Positions 1 to 6,988 are shown, counted from the first letter of the stretch. The stretch is 12,854 nt of DNA from CALEUX01 sp964521525 (GCA_964521525.1 CAZFTD010000095.1:1-12854), one strand, 5' to 3'. Numbers and translations are program-made. The notes: a model not told the origin generated them from the letters alone.

Positions 1-205
1 GGCAGCCTTTTATCTTCTATGGTAACCAGTTGACCCACGTTGGCGCGAGTTTGTAACTCGTGCCTAAAACCGCCGCTTATTTACAAAAAAAACACGCCAA
101 GCATATGGTTATTTAACCATACTGGCTTCGTCTTTGCCCCGATTACAAATCGGCGCTAACGTGGAATTTAGGGCAGCCTTTTATCTTCTATTGTAACCAG
201 TTGAC
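1..205. repeat. 34-bp direct repeat flanking a REP-like element
   Basis: A 34-base sequence starting GGCAGCCTTTTATCTTCTAT occurs at 1-34 and again at 172-205 with one mismatch (G versus T at its 21st base). Between the copies lie the REP-like element at 35-164 and seven extra bases. This is too long for an ordinary target-site duplication, so a tandem duplication of about 171 bp that included the element, or a second repeat unit carried with it, is likelier. The left copy starts at the first base of the window, so the true repeat may extend further left. Confidence 0.7.
35..164. repeat. REP/BIME-like element, copy 1
   Basis: This 130-bp element starts CCACGTTGGCGCGAG and ends GGCGCTAACGTGG, so its outer ends are inverted repeats. 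Each arm carries a small hairpin with a TGT loop: CGAGTT-TGT-AACTCG on the left and, on the complementary strand, CGATT-TGT-AATCG on the right. The centre holds an ATGGTTA/TAACCAT inverted repeat. A second copy sits at 2754-2896. This paired-hairpin layout is typical of REP/BIME elements mobilised in trans by REP-associated tyrosine transposases; no such transposase is visible here. Confidence 0.8.
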
Positions 206-566
206 GCCATTTTGAAATGGGTGTCACTTTTACTACTTTGCTCCCACTGCCGCTGGTAATAGCTAAGTGTAGTTTTTAACAAAACTTAATTAACTTCCAG
301 ATTGGCATTGCATTGCTGTAATTCTTCAATTAGCCCGGTAATTCATTTTCGCCTCCCGGAAATAGAAAAAAAGCACGAATCACAGATTCGCCCGAACGGG
401 AGTATTCAAAAGTGAACATCTCTATATCTTTTACTTTTTTAAATCATTTTTGGGCTGTATCTTTGAATTAATTACTTAAATAAATGAGGTAAATTCAAAA
501 ATGAGATAGCGGGCAGCATGATGAAGGATTAGCCCATGTTTATGCAAATCATAATAAAATAAAACT
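203..566. other. Gene-free stretch with REP-like hairpins and a candidate promoter box
   Basis: No convincing gene is seen. The stretch holds a hairpin at 203-226 (GACGCCATTT paired with AAATGGGTGTC, the same compact stem form as the neighbouring REP arms) and a REP-like core at 371-390 (CGAATC-ACA-GATTCG). A Bacteroidota -7 box match, TATCTTTG, lies at 458-465, about 100 bases before the antitoxin gene, but no TTG stands at the right distance upstream, so it is only a weak promoter candidate for the vapBC pair. Confidence 0.5.
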
Positions 567-788
567 ATGCAAATATTGCGACAAATAATAGATGTTAAAA
601 ACCATTCGCTTTTTATCAGTTTGCCTAATGATTTCAACGCTGATAAAGTAGAAGTAATTATTCTACCGATAGAAGAGAAAAAGCAAAATGCGAGGATTGC
701 AAATCTTAGAGGTAAACTAAATCTTTCCGATGCTCAATATTTAGATTTTCAGGAAGATGTTAAAAAATCGCGTGAAGGATGGGAGTAG
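567..788 (+). CDS. Small antitoxin of a VapBC-type pair
   Basis: This 73-residue acidic-to-neutral protein sits directly upstream of a PIN-domain toxin gene and overlaps it by 10 bases, the usual layout of a type II toxin-antitoxin operon with the antitoxin first. Its N-terminal half (about residues 1-38) alternates hydrophobic residues as expected for a small beta-rich DNA-binding or dimerisation module. The C-terminal part (about 40-73: NLRGKLNLSDAQYLDFQEDV, then KKSREGWE) is helical and charged, as in antitoxin tails that wrap around PIN toxins. I do not recognise a named antitoxin family with certainty. The role is inferred mainly from size, position and overlap. By analogy it would neutralise the toxin and repress its own promoter. 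Confidence 0.72.
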   Translation: MQILRQIIDVKNHSLFISLPNDFNADKVEVIILPIEEKKQNARIANLRGKLNLSDAQYLDFQEDVKKSREGWE

Positions 789-1159
789 AATATTTAATAG
801 ATACTAATTCAGTCATTGATTATTTGGATAATAAGTTACCCGAAAGGGTTAATCAACTTATTGACAGAATTAGTTCTAAAATTTCAATTATTACACGTAT
901 GGAACTGTTATCCTGGCCAGGTGCGAGTGATGGTCAAGTTCTTGTTCTAGTTGAGTTTATAAACGCTTCTGATGTTTTTGCATTAGAAGAGCCGATTATT
1001 TTAAAAGCCATTGATATCAGAAAAAAGCATAAAACAAAACTCCCTGATAGTATTATTGCAGCAACAGCCTTTGTTAATAAATTAACCATTATTACCCGCA
1101 ATACAAAAGACTTTGAAAAAATTGAAGGACTAACTGTTTTAAATCCATACGCTATTTAA
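779..1159 (+). CDS. PIN-domain ribonuclease toxin, VapC type
   Basis: The 126-residue length and motif order match a PIN-domain toxin, a metal-dependent ribonuclease that in studied VapC proteins cleaves tRNA or rRNA. The acidic active-site residues are in place: Asp8 in LIDTN, Glu42 in TRMELLSW, Asp90 in LPDSIIAATA, and the Thr-Arg-Asn...Asp111 segment TRNTKDFEKIEGL. The toxin therefore looks catalytically competent. The ATG start overlaps the antitoxin stop (ATGGGAGTAG, 779-788), implying coupled translation. Base composition is AT-rich like the neighbouring accessory genes. The RNA target cannot be told from sequence. Confidence 0.9.
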   Translation: MGVEYLIDTNSVIDYLDNKLPERVNQLIDRISSKISIITRMELLSWPGASDGQVLVLVEFINASDVFALEEPIILKAIDIRKKHKTKLPDSIIAATAFVNKLTIITRNTKDFEKIEGLTVLNPYAI

Positions 1160-1483
1160 AAACAAAAAGGCCTTCGCTTTCAAGTGGTTTATTATCTGTT
1201 ATATCCATGCTGTAGTTTACAGTTAAGCGAAACCCTCAATATATCTGTAAAAACTGCTGTTTTTTATAAAGCGCAGTTGTAAAACTACACTTTGGTAGCC
1301 GAATGGGAAAATCTTTTTCGCCTTTCGGCAATAGCAGTTAATACTGTGATTAAGAAAAGCACGAATCAAAGATTTGCTTTAACGAAGAGGGACTTTTATT
1401 ATTCATCATTGTAAAAAAGTTTAATCAATTGACAATAAGATATTAAATGGCTAAATTAACACCATAATTTAAACATAAGCGAA
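1160..1483. other. Gene-free stretch with REP-like arms
   Basis: No gene is seen. Two inverted arms lie at 1211-1222 (TGTAGTTTACAG) and 1278-1289 (TTGTAAAACTAC plus A), with related flanks AAGCG and GCGC, forming a REP-pair-like unit of about 85 bp. Further right, 1315-1334 (TTTTCGCCTTTCGGCAATAG) and 1357-1379 (AAGCACGAATCAAAGATTTG core) are diverged copies of sequences at 346-365 and 371-390, so similar repeats flank the PIN toxin-antitoxin pair on both sides. Confidence 0.55.
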
Positions 1484-2221
1484 ATGCAAACTTACAGACT
1501 TGATAATTCTATGATCAAAGCTATTTCTCAATATTGGGGGAAAATATCACCATTTATTTTGGAGTGGAAGACTAGATATGAATGGCCTAGAAATACGAAT
1601 TTTCAGGATGCTATAATTATAAGAAATGATCTGGAAAACAGAATAAACAAAGACTTGCTCGAAAAAGAATATCTATCAAAAGAGACTGTTGATTATATCT
1701 TTCGATGGGGCTTCAACATGCCATCGAATAATACAGAAAAAGAAATTGCTGTTCAAACCCAAAAAGCTTTTTCTTTTTTACGGAATGGCCATATAGAAAG
1801 TGCTGCATTAGAACTAATTCAGCTTAAAGGAGTGGGCATTAGCCGGGCTACAAAAATCATTGGTCTTTCTAATCAATATGATTTTGCTATTTATGACAGT
1901 AGAACCGGACATTCATTAAAAGATTTAGCTATTGAAAATAAGCGGATACTTCTTATACCAACCGGTAGGGTTATTCACGGAGATAAAGGAGTCTCTTCAC
2001 AGATGTTCTGTAAAGAATTTGTTAAATACATTGCTATTATTCGAGAGCTTAGAGACTTGGCAAAAAATGAATGTTTTGCAGAAGAATTTCAGAGAGCTTC
2101 AGATATTGAAATGGCATTATTTTCAAGGTCTCAGCTCGAAACTGAAGTAGAAAACCCCCACTATCCTAAATCTTATAGAAGTTTTAAGCAAACTATAAAG
2201 CCTGAACTTAATAAACATTGA
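1484..2221 (+). CDS. Helix-hairpin-helix protein resembling an HhH DNA glycosylase
   Basis: This 245-residue protein carries a helix-hairpin-helix motif at about residues 110-125 (LIQLKGVGISRATKI) followed 20 residues after GVG by Asp138 in FAIYDSRTG. That spacing matches the HhH-GPD superfamily, where the GVG hairpin grips the DNA backbone and the aspartate is catalytic in base-excision glycosylases. The lysine used by bifunctional endonuclease III-like enzymes just after GVG is absent, so a monofunctional or binding-only role is likelier. The rest has no motif I recognise. Base composition is AT-rich, suggesting horizontal transfer. The frame stays open past its TGA for 125 more codons to 2599, so the gene may be the 5' part of a longer one. 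Substrate and role are unknown; a DNA damage or defence role is only a guess. Confidence 0.65.
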   Translation: MQTYRLDNSMIKAISQYWGKISPFILEWKTRYEWPRNTNFQDAIIIRNDLENRINKDLLEKEYLSKETVDYIFRWGFNMPSNNTEKEIAVQTQKAFSFLRNGHIESAALELIQLKGVGISRATKIIGLSNQYDFAIYDSRTGHSLKDLAIENKRILLIPTGRVIHGDKGVSSQMFCKEFVKYIAIIRELRDLAKNECFAEEFQRASDIEMALFSRSQLETEVENPHYPKSYRSFKQTIKPELNKH

Positions 2222-2392
2222 GAGCTTTCTGCAATTAAAAACACGACAAATAAAATTAAATTATACACTCTGGGTAATGGTGGGAGGGCCAAAGCATTTT
2301 GGATAACCAAAGAACCCAATCAAATAGTTTTTAAAACAGGGGGAAATGGCAACAGCACCTTCATATTTACTATCAAGGATAAGGAGAAAATA

Positions 2393-2599
2393 ATGCAGGA
2401 CTTTTCGGAAAAAGGTTGGTTTCCTTTGGGCAATACAGTAGACAACCTCACCCCAGGAGGATTAGGTGAATATGTCAGAAATACCCTAAATAAAAGTGCA
2501 AAAAATGCAAGCCATATTGCATCATTTTTAGTCCACGATGGTATATTAGATTTTCGTTATGGGTCTAGGAATAGTGTTGAATTAAAAGTAAAAAAGTAA
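2393..2599 (+). CDS. Short ORF, possible C-terminal part of the upstream gene
   Basis: From its first ATG this encodes 68 residues (starting MQDFSEKGWFPLGN), with no recognised domain. The same frame is open all the way back to the TGA at 2219-2221 that ends the HhH gene, and the translation between is protein-like (for example KAFWITKEPNQIVFKTGG, then STFIFTIKDKEK). No ATG, GTG or TTG occurs in frame between 2222 and 2392. The simplest readings are that the 2222-2599 frame is the C-terminal half of one ancestral gene split by a nonsense change, or a TGA readthrough extension. A free-standing 68-residue protein starting at 2393 is possible but would leave the coding-like upstream stretch unexplained. 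Confidence 0.45.
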   Translation: MQDFSEKGWFPLGNTVDNLTPGGLGEYVRNTLNKSAKNASHIASFLVHDGILDFRYGSRNSVELKVKK

Positions 2600-2753
2600 C
2601 ACGTTGGCTTAAAGTTTTTTTCTTTTTGCTAAGTTTCCGAATTGGTAAAGAGGGAAACTTCGCATTAGCTCTCTTGCTACCGAACGATTCCTCTCGTGTG
2701 GTTTTGCGATACCAAAAACCTTACCTAGCCGCAATAACACCTTTCATTATTTA
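2600..2753. other. Intergenic stretch before REP copy 2
   Basis: No gene is seen. CACGTTGGC at 2600-2608, overlapping the stop region of the preceding frame, matches the outer end of the REP element (CCACGTTGGCGC) and may be a remnant. An inverted repeat AAGTTTCC (2631-2638) and GGAAACTT (2653-2660) could form a small hairpin but lacks a T-run, so it is not called a terminator. A T-rich run (2614-2628) precedes it. Confidence 0.4.
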
Positions 2754-2896
2754 CCACGTTGGCGCGAGTTTGTAACTCGTGCCTAAAACCGCCGCATATT
2801 TACAAAAAAATACGCCAAGCATATGGTTATTCACATTCAACAACCTAACCATACTGGCTTCGTCTTTGCCTCGATTACAAATCGGCGCTAACGTGG
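2754..2896. repeat. REP/BIME-like element, copy 2
   Basis: This 143-bp copy is nearly identical to the element at 35-164 in both arms (CCACGTTGGCGCGAGTTTGT at the left, ATCGGCGCTAACGTGG at the right). It differs mainly by about 14 extra bases in the centre, between the ATGGTTA and TAACCAT halves, so copy 1 probably lost part of the loop or copy 2 gained it. Its right end lies three bases upstream of DNA that reads in frame with the next gene, which suggests insertion into, or deletion up to, that gene. Confidence 0.8.
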
Positions 2897-2942
2897 GATA
2901 TTCAATGCCGGGGTTTATGCACGAAACCTCGAAATTCTGGAA

Positions 2943-4190
2943 ATGAACATTAAAAATCATCCATCTGTACCTGGTTTCTATGAGGGTGATGCATCGGATA
3001 TCGCTGTAAAAAAGGGTTTTTATCCGGTAGGCACCGAGTTTGCGCATCCCTTGCATTATGTCGTTTTAAGTGCCGATGGCCAAACCGGAGCGCAGTTAGA
3101 TGGATTGGCATCAACGGAGCAATACGATTATGAGTTTCCCGGCACCCGCTCCAAAAGGGTAAAGGAAATACGTTACATGTATAAATGGAAAGAGGTTGAC
3201 TTGGCCGATATTGCCATTGATGAAGAGAATGATTCGGGTGTTTTTTACGGACGTGAAGGACAAGGCTGGGTTGATAACGGCGCAGGATGGATTATTGCGG
3301 GGTATATTGAAAACCGCTTTGGACAATTACGACCTCAAACTACCGAAGAGTTGGCGCAATGTGTGGGCTACCATGCCAAAACCGGCAATACCATTGATGC
3401 TGTTTGGTCGTTTCAGCGAAAACTGCCCGGAATACAAGGCTGGGCCGACATGAATTATGGCAACTACAAAAGTGCAGAGCCGCATAAAACCGCTCTGCCT
3501 GATTTTATGAACACAAATGCCGGCATGGGCGAAATGGGCTACTTTTATTATTCGGTAATTGGAGCCGATTTATATGGTGTAATGCCCAACGAAATTCGTA
3601 ACGAGTTGATTGAGTATGCCCGCCAAACCAATGCTGTTGGTCGTCTTGGATTGCAATTTTCTGTCGAGGAAGTTCTGGACGATGAGGCTTTAAAACACTT
3701 TCCCAAAACAGACCGCAAACCACGCCTCACCGACCGTCAGAAATTGATGCAGGATTTTAGTCTTCAAAAGGGTTATTTATTTAATGCTCAAGACAAAAAC
3801 GCATCATTTATCAAAGGCAATCTTTTTTTCCCTTCTATGGCTACCATGAAAGCCAATATTAACGGATACAGGAAAATTGTACTCGACCAAAGTTTTAACC
3901 TTGGTAAGGATGTTTTTGGGGTAACAGACGACCATGTTCCGTTTACTTTCAGAAGCGATGGTACTGTTTTAGACGAAAAAGGGAAAGCAATTCCCGCTGG
4001 ATATGTAATTTACAGCCGGCCATACAACGTCGAAGGTATTGGCATCACACCAACAGGAATTATTGCAGGCGAATCGCTCGACCAGTTAGGGAATATTGTT
4101 GAGCCCGATTCGCCCAAGAAAGTTCATCAAACCGGAACGCTCGATATGTATTACAGTCCCATTTTAAATGATGAACCGATAGTTAAATAA
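2943..4190 (+). CDS. Unrecognised 415-residue protein, possibly 5'-truncated
   Basis: I do not recognise the family. The protein has no signal peptide or membrane segment from this start, many aromatic and glycine residues (GREGQGWVDNGAGWIIAGYI, WADMNYGNYKS, GEMGYFYYSVIGADLYG) and a C-terminal part rich in turns. The frame is open upstream to a TAA at 2889-2891 inside the REP element, and the 17 codons between (reading NAGVYARNLEILE just before the ATG) look coding. The original gene therefore probably began further upstream and was cut by the repeat. Codon use is more GC-rich than in the neighbouring toxin-antitoxin and HhH genes and resembles rmuC, so it looks like resident rather than imported DNA. 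No promoter is visible. It may be expressed from this internal ATG or be a decaying remnant; the remaining 415 codons contain no disruption. Confidence 0.6.
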   Translation: MNIKNHPSVPGFYEGDASDIAVKKGFYPVGTEFAHPLHYVVLSADGQTGAQLDGLASTEQYDYEFPGTRSKRVKEIRYMYKWKEVDLADIAIDEENDSGVFYGREGQGWVDNGAGWIIAGYIENRFGQLRPQTTEELAQCVGYHAKTGNTIDAVWSFQRKLPGIQGWADMNYGNYKSAEPHKTALPDFMNTNAGMGEMGYFYYSVIGADLYGVMPNEIRNELIEYARQTNAVGRLGLQFSVEEVLDDEALKHFPKTDRKPRLTDRQKLMQDFSLQKGYLFNAQDKNASFIKGNLFFPSMATMKANINGYRKIVLDQSFNLGKDVFGVTDDHVPFTFRSDGTVLDEKGKAIPAGYVIYSRPYNVEGIGITPTGIIAGESLDQLGNIVEPDSPKKVHQTGTLDMYYSPILNDEPIVK

Positions 4191-4341
4191 TTAGATAGCA
4201 GTAATGGCGGAAGGCATAAAGGGGAAGTTTCTGGTGATGAGTTTGTGGCTTGTGTCAGAATGAGCTAAAAAGCATGGCTGAATTTGAATGATGGCTGGAT
4301 TCTTTTCCGGGCAATAATTGTTTTATTTGTATATTTGTTGT

Positions 4342-4635
4342 ATGAAACTTGATTCCGATAAAATTGAATCTATAGTAAAATACTTTAAAACGAAACCAGT
4401 TTTGAAGGCTTACTTGTTTGGTTCATATGTAAGGGGCGAGGCCGATGCGAAAAGTGATATAGATATACTTGTTGACCTTGATTATACTCATAACATAGGA
4501 TTACAGTTTATTCAAATGAAGTTTGACCTCGAAAAACTGTTAAATTCAAATGTAGATTTAGTGTCATCGCATGGTTTATCGAAATACATAAAACCTATTA
4601 TTGATAACGAAAAGCAGCTGATTTATGCGAGGTAA
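4342..4635 (+). CDS. MNT-domain nucleotidyltransferase antitoxin (MntA type)
   Basis: This 97-residue protein has the minimal nucleotidyltransferase signature: GSYVRG at 27-32, followed by SDIDILVDL at 38-46 giving metal-binding Asp39 and Asp41, and a third acidic residue at Asp72 in NVDLV. In characterised MntA-HepT systems such a protein transfers AMP groups to a tyrosine of the HEPN toxin and so silences it. The gene overlaps the HEPN gene downstream by 11 bases. I choose the ATG at 4342 (MKLDSDK) over an in-frame TTG at 4318 because the upstream residues do not fit the family. A -7 box match, TATATTTG, at 4330-4337 is so close that, if used, the mRNA would be nearly leaderless; without a matching -33 TTG this is weak. 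Confidence 0.88.
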   Translation: MKLDSDKIESIVKYFKTKPVLKAYLFGSYVRGEADAKSDIDILVDLDYTHNIGLQFIQMKFDLEKLLNSNVDLVSSHGLSKYIKPIIDNEKQLIYAR

Positions 4636-4972
4636 ATTGGGTGATATGATTCGTTTACAGCATATTTCCGATGCTATTATAGAAATAGAGTCTTATATTT
4701 TAAACAAAGACTTTACTGACTTCATGGAAAACTCTATGATGAGATTTGCCTGTATTAAGCAACTTGAAATTATAGGTGAAGCCAGTAATCATATATCAAG
4801 TGAAACAAGAAGCAGATTTTCACAAGTGGAGTGGTCTCAAATAATTGGTTTGAGGAATGTTTTTGTTCATGAATATTTCGGGGTTGATGTTAAAGTTGTT
4901 TGGGAAATAATTATAAATGATATACCTGAATTGAAAATGAAAATTCAGGCCATTATTAATTCATTAGATTAG
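4625..4972 (+). CDS. HEPN-domain toxin, HepT type (DUF86)
   Basis: This 115-residue helical protein carries the HEPN RNase motif RX4HXY as RNVFVHEY, with Arg77, His82 and Tyr84 (numbering from the ATG at 4625). HEPN toxins of this class cut RNA, and the tyrosine is the residue AMPylated by the partner MNT protein in the studied systems. All three residues are present, so the toxin looks active and controllable. The gene overlaps the MNT gene by 11 bases (ATGCGAGGTAA), indicating coupled translation; a second possible ATG lies at 4646. Such pairs act as toxin-antitoxin modules and some have anti-phage activity; which applies here cannot be told from sequence. Confidence 0.88.
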   Translation: MRGKLGDMIRLQHISDAIIEIESYILNKDFTDFMENSMMRFACIKQLEIIGEASNHISSETRSRFSQVEWSQIIGLRNVFVHEYFGVDVKVVWEIIINDIPELKMKIQAIINSLD

Positions 4973-5055
4973 AAGTCCCAGCAAAAGAAACCAATACTAT
5001 TACTTCAATTCTTTCAATAACAATCTTAATGTTGGCTTATTAATAAATTGATAAT

Positions 5056-6603
5056 ATGGAGTTTTATTTAATTATCCTTGGCGTTATTAATACCATTTTG
5101 TTGGTTTTCATCTTATTAAACCGCCGTTCAAAAGGAAATTCTGAAGCTAAACTGGATTTAATCAGCACCAATATTACCAGAATAGAAAGCAATCTGAAGG
5201 AAGATTTTAAAGCCAACCGGGAAGAAAACTCTGCCATTGCACGTGAAAACCGCTCCGAAATGAGCACCTCGTTTAAAGATTTCAGAGAAAGCATGGGCGA
5301 AACGCTTAAGTTGATAACCGAACAGAACCAAAAGGCTTTGGAAACCATCAATAAAACACTCGACGAAAGCAATAAACTGAACAGGGAAACTTTGTCGGCC
5401 AATTTAAAAGAGTTTATAAGCGAACAAAAGGTAAAATTTGATGAGCTTAAAGGCGAACAAAAAGAGTTAACAGCCAAAACGGTTGAACAAATTGATAAAC
5501 TCATCAACCGTGCCAAAGAGGATAATCAATCCATGCGCGAGTCGCTCGATAAGGTTTTTAAAGATTTTCAGCAGTCGTTCGATAAAAATGTGGCATCGTT
5601 TAACGATTTGCAACGTGAAAAATTCGGGCAACTCGAAGAAAAGCAAACCCGACTGGTTGAAAGTACTGAAAAGAAATTGGAAGAAATGCGGGCCACCGTT
5701 GATGAAAAACTCCAAAAAACATTAAACGAGCGCATTGGGCAGTCGTTTGAAATGGTAAGCAAGCAACTGGAAAGTGTTCAAACCGGCTTGGGCGAAATGA
5801 AAAATCTTGCCCAGGATGTGGGCGGACTTAAACGGGTTTTGAGTAACGTAAAGATGCGCGGTGGCATTGGCGAAGTTCAGCTTTCGATGTTGCTTGAACA
5901 AATTTTAGCTCCCGACCAGTACGAAGCCAATGTAAAAACCAAAAAGGGTAGTTCCGATTTGGTTGAGTTTGCCGTAAAACTGCCCGGTCGCGACGATAGT
6001 AACTCCATTGTCTGGCTTCCTATCGATGCCAAATTTCCCCGCGATGTGTACGAGCATTTGCAGGATGCCTACGATACCGCCGAACCCGGGCAAATTGAGA
6101 ATGCCCAAAAAACATTGTTTGCCACCATCCGCAAAATGGCTAAAGATGTGAGCGATAAATATATTGACCCGCCCAGCACCACCGATTTTGCCATTATGTT
6201 TTTGCCATTTGAAGGAATTTACGCCGAAGTGGTGCGCAAAGCCAGTCTTTTGGAAGAATTACAGCGCGATTACAAAATTGTAATTACCGGACCAACCACG
6301 CTGGCGGCCATTCTCAACAGTTTGCAGATGGGCTTCCGCACCTTGGCCATCCAGAAACGGAGCGGTGAAGTATGGAAAATTCTGGGCGCGGTAAAAAAAG
6401 AATTCGAAAATTTTGGCGGCATGCTCGAAAAAGCACAGAAGAACCTGCACTCAGCCAGCAACCAGATTGATGAGGTAATGGGCAAACGCACCCGCGCCAT
6501 CCAAAGAAAACTTAAAGGAGTTGAGTCGCTCGATTCAACTCAGGCTACACTGATGTTGCATGGCGAAACCGGTAACGACGACAGTGGGGAAGAGGAGGAG
6601 TAG
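5056..6603 (+). CDS. rmuC: DNA recombination protein RmuC
   Basis: The 515-residue protein has the RmuC layout: one N-terminal membrane anchor (about residues 3-22), a long coiled coil of Lys/Glu-rich heptads (about 30-250), then the conserved RmuC core. The core shows RGGIGEVQLSMLLEQIL (268-284), EFAVKLPG, and VWLPIDAKFPRDVYEHL with Asp324 and Lys326 in the DxK position of the restriction-endonuclease-like fold, followed by FEGIYAEVVR. RmuC limits inversion of short inverted repeats in E. coli and is implicated in anti-mobile-element activity. The last residues are acidic (SGEEEE). The gene stands alone; the nearest terminator is the bidirectional hairpin at 6766-6804. Confidence 0.95.
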   Translation: MEFYLIILGVINTILLVFILLNRRSKGNSEAKLDLISTNITRIESNLKEDFKANREENSAIARENRSEMSTSFKDFRESMGETLKLITEQNQKALETINKTLDESNKLNRETLSANLKEFISEQKVKFDELKGEQKELTAKTVEQIDKLINRAKEDNQSMRESLDKVFKDFQQSFDKNVASFNDLQREKFGQLEEKQTRLVESTEKKLEEMRATVDEKLQKTLNERIGQSFEMVSKQLESVQTGLGEMKNLAQDVGGLKRVLSNVKMRGGIGEVQLSMLLEQILAPDQYEANVKTKKGSSDLVEFAVKLPGRDDSNSIVWLPIDAKFPRDVYEHLQDAYDTAEPGQIENAQKTLFATIRKMAKDVSDKYIDPPSTTDFAIMFLPFEGIYAEVVRKASLLEELQRDYKIVITGPTTLAAILNSLQMGFRTLAIQKRSGEVWKILGAVKKEFENFGGMLEKAQKNLHSASNQIDEVMGKRTRAIQRKLKGVESLDSTQATLMLHGETGNDDSGEEEE

Positions 6604-6765
6604 GTTGAAAAAACAAAAGAAAAACAGACTGTTAGAAGTTTAGGTGCAAGTACATGGAATCGGGATTAGAAAGGTAGAATAGATTTTATAAAAAATTCTG
6701 ACAATAAGAAATTTGAAATATTTATTTGATTTTGTGATATTTAAAATATTTTCTTAGGTAGAATG

Positions 6766-6804
6766 AAAAACCCCACAAAAACTGTTCGCTTTTGTGGGGT
6801 TTTT
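6766..6804 (-). terminator. Strong hairpin terminator of tRNA-Leu, probably bidirectional
   Basis: A perfect 15-bp inverted repeat, AAAAACCCCACAAAA (6766-6780) and TTTTGTGGGGTTTTT (6790-6804), encloses a 9-base loop. It lies 2 bases beyond the 3' end of tRNA-Leu on the minus strand and has a U-tract in that direction. The symmetric A and T runs would also let it stop transcripts from rmuC on the plus strand. Confidence 0.9.
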
Positions 6805-6806
6805 AG

Positions 6807-6890
6807 TACCCGGAGCCGGGGTCGAACCGGCACGATATTGCTATCACTGGTGTTTGAGACCAGCGCGTCTACCAATTCCGCCATCCGGGC
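6807..6890 (-). tRNA. tRNA-Leu(CAA)
   Basis: On the minus strand the gene begins GCCCGGATGGCGGAATTGGT at 6890 and ends with discriminator A at 6807. The acceptor arm GCCCGGA pairs with TCCGGGT (last pair G-U). The anticodon stem CTGGT/ACCAG encloses the loop CTCAAAC, giving anticodon CAA, which reads the leucine codon UUG. The T arm contains GGTTCGACCCC. A long variable arm (TGATAGCAATATCG) makes it a class II tRNA of 84 nt, as expected for leucine. CCA is not encoded; the genome context continues CTAAAA. Confidence 0.95.
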
Positions 6891-6918
6891 AATTGAAAGG
6901 CTTATGGTTTTGCGGATG

Positions 6919-6948
6919 CAAATATATAATAATCCTTTTTCAGTACAA
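6919..6948 (-). promoter_or_regulatory. Bacteroidota housekeeping promoter of tRNA-Leu
   Basis: On the minus strand TTG (6946-6948) is followed after exactly 19 bases by TATATTTG (6919-6926), a perfect match to the Bacteroides primary sigma consensus TTG-N19-TAnnTTTG. Transcription would start near 6912, about 22 bases before the mature tRNA end at 6890. Confidence 0.85.
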
Positions 6949-6961
6949 ATAGTAAATATGA

Positions 6962-6969
6962 TAAATTTG
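6962..6969 (+). promoter_or_regulatory. Candidate -7 box of recO
   Basis: TAAATTTG matches the TAnnTTTG -7 consensus and lies 19 bases before the recO ATG. No clear TTG stands 19-21 bases upstream, so the match is partial. The box lies back to back with the tRNA-Leu promoter, whose TTG is about 14 bases away. Confidence 0.5.
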
Positions 6970-6988
6970 CCAAATAAATCTTTATTCG

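Noticed and set aside
1..400. CRISPR array suggested by repeated short units
   Set aside because: There are only two copies of the 34-mer, the spacing is not regular, and the intervening DNA is a REP element.
2213..2230. TGA at 2219 as a selenocysteine codon
   Set aside because: No SECIS-like hairpin directly after the codon is evident and no redox motif surrounds it; nonsense mutation or readthrough is simpler.
2751..3056. Minus-strand open frame over the REP element and the start of the 2943 gene
   Set aside because: It lies antisense to a longer coding frame and includes the repeat; its translation has no protein-like pattern.
5064..5516. Long minus-strand open frame (150 codons) antisense to rmuC
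   Set aside because: It mirrors the coiled-coil part of rmuC; Ser/Leu-rich content is the typical reverse-strand shadow of Lys/Glu-rich heptads.
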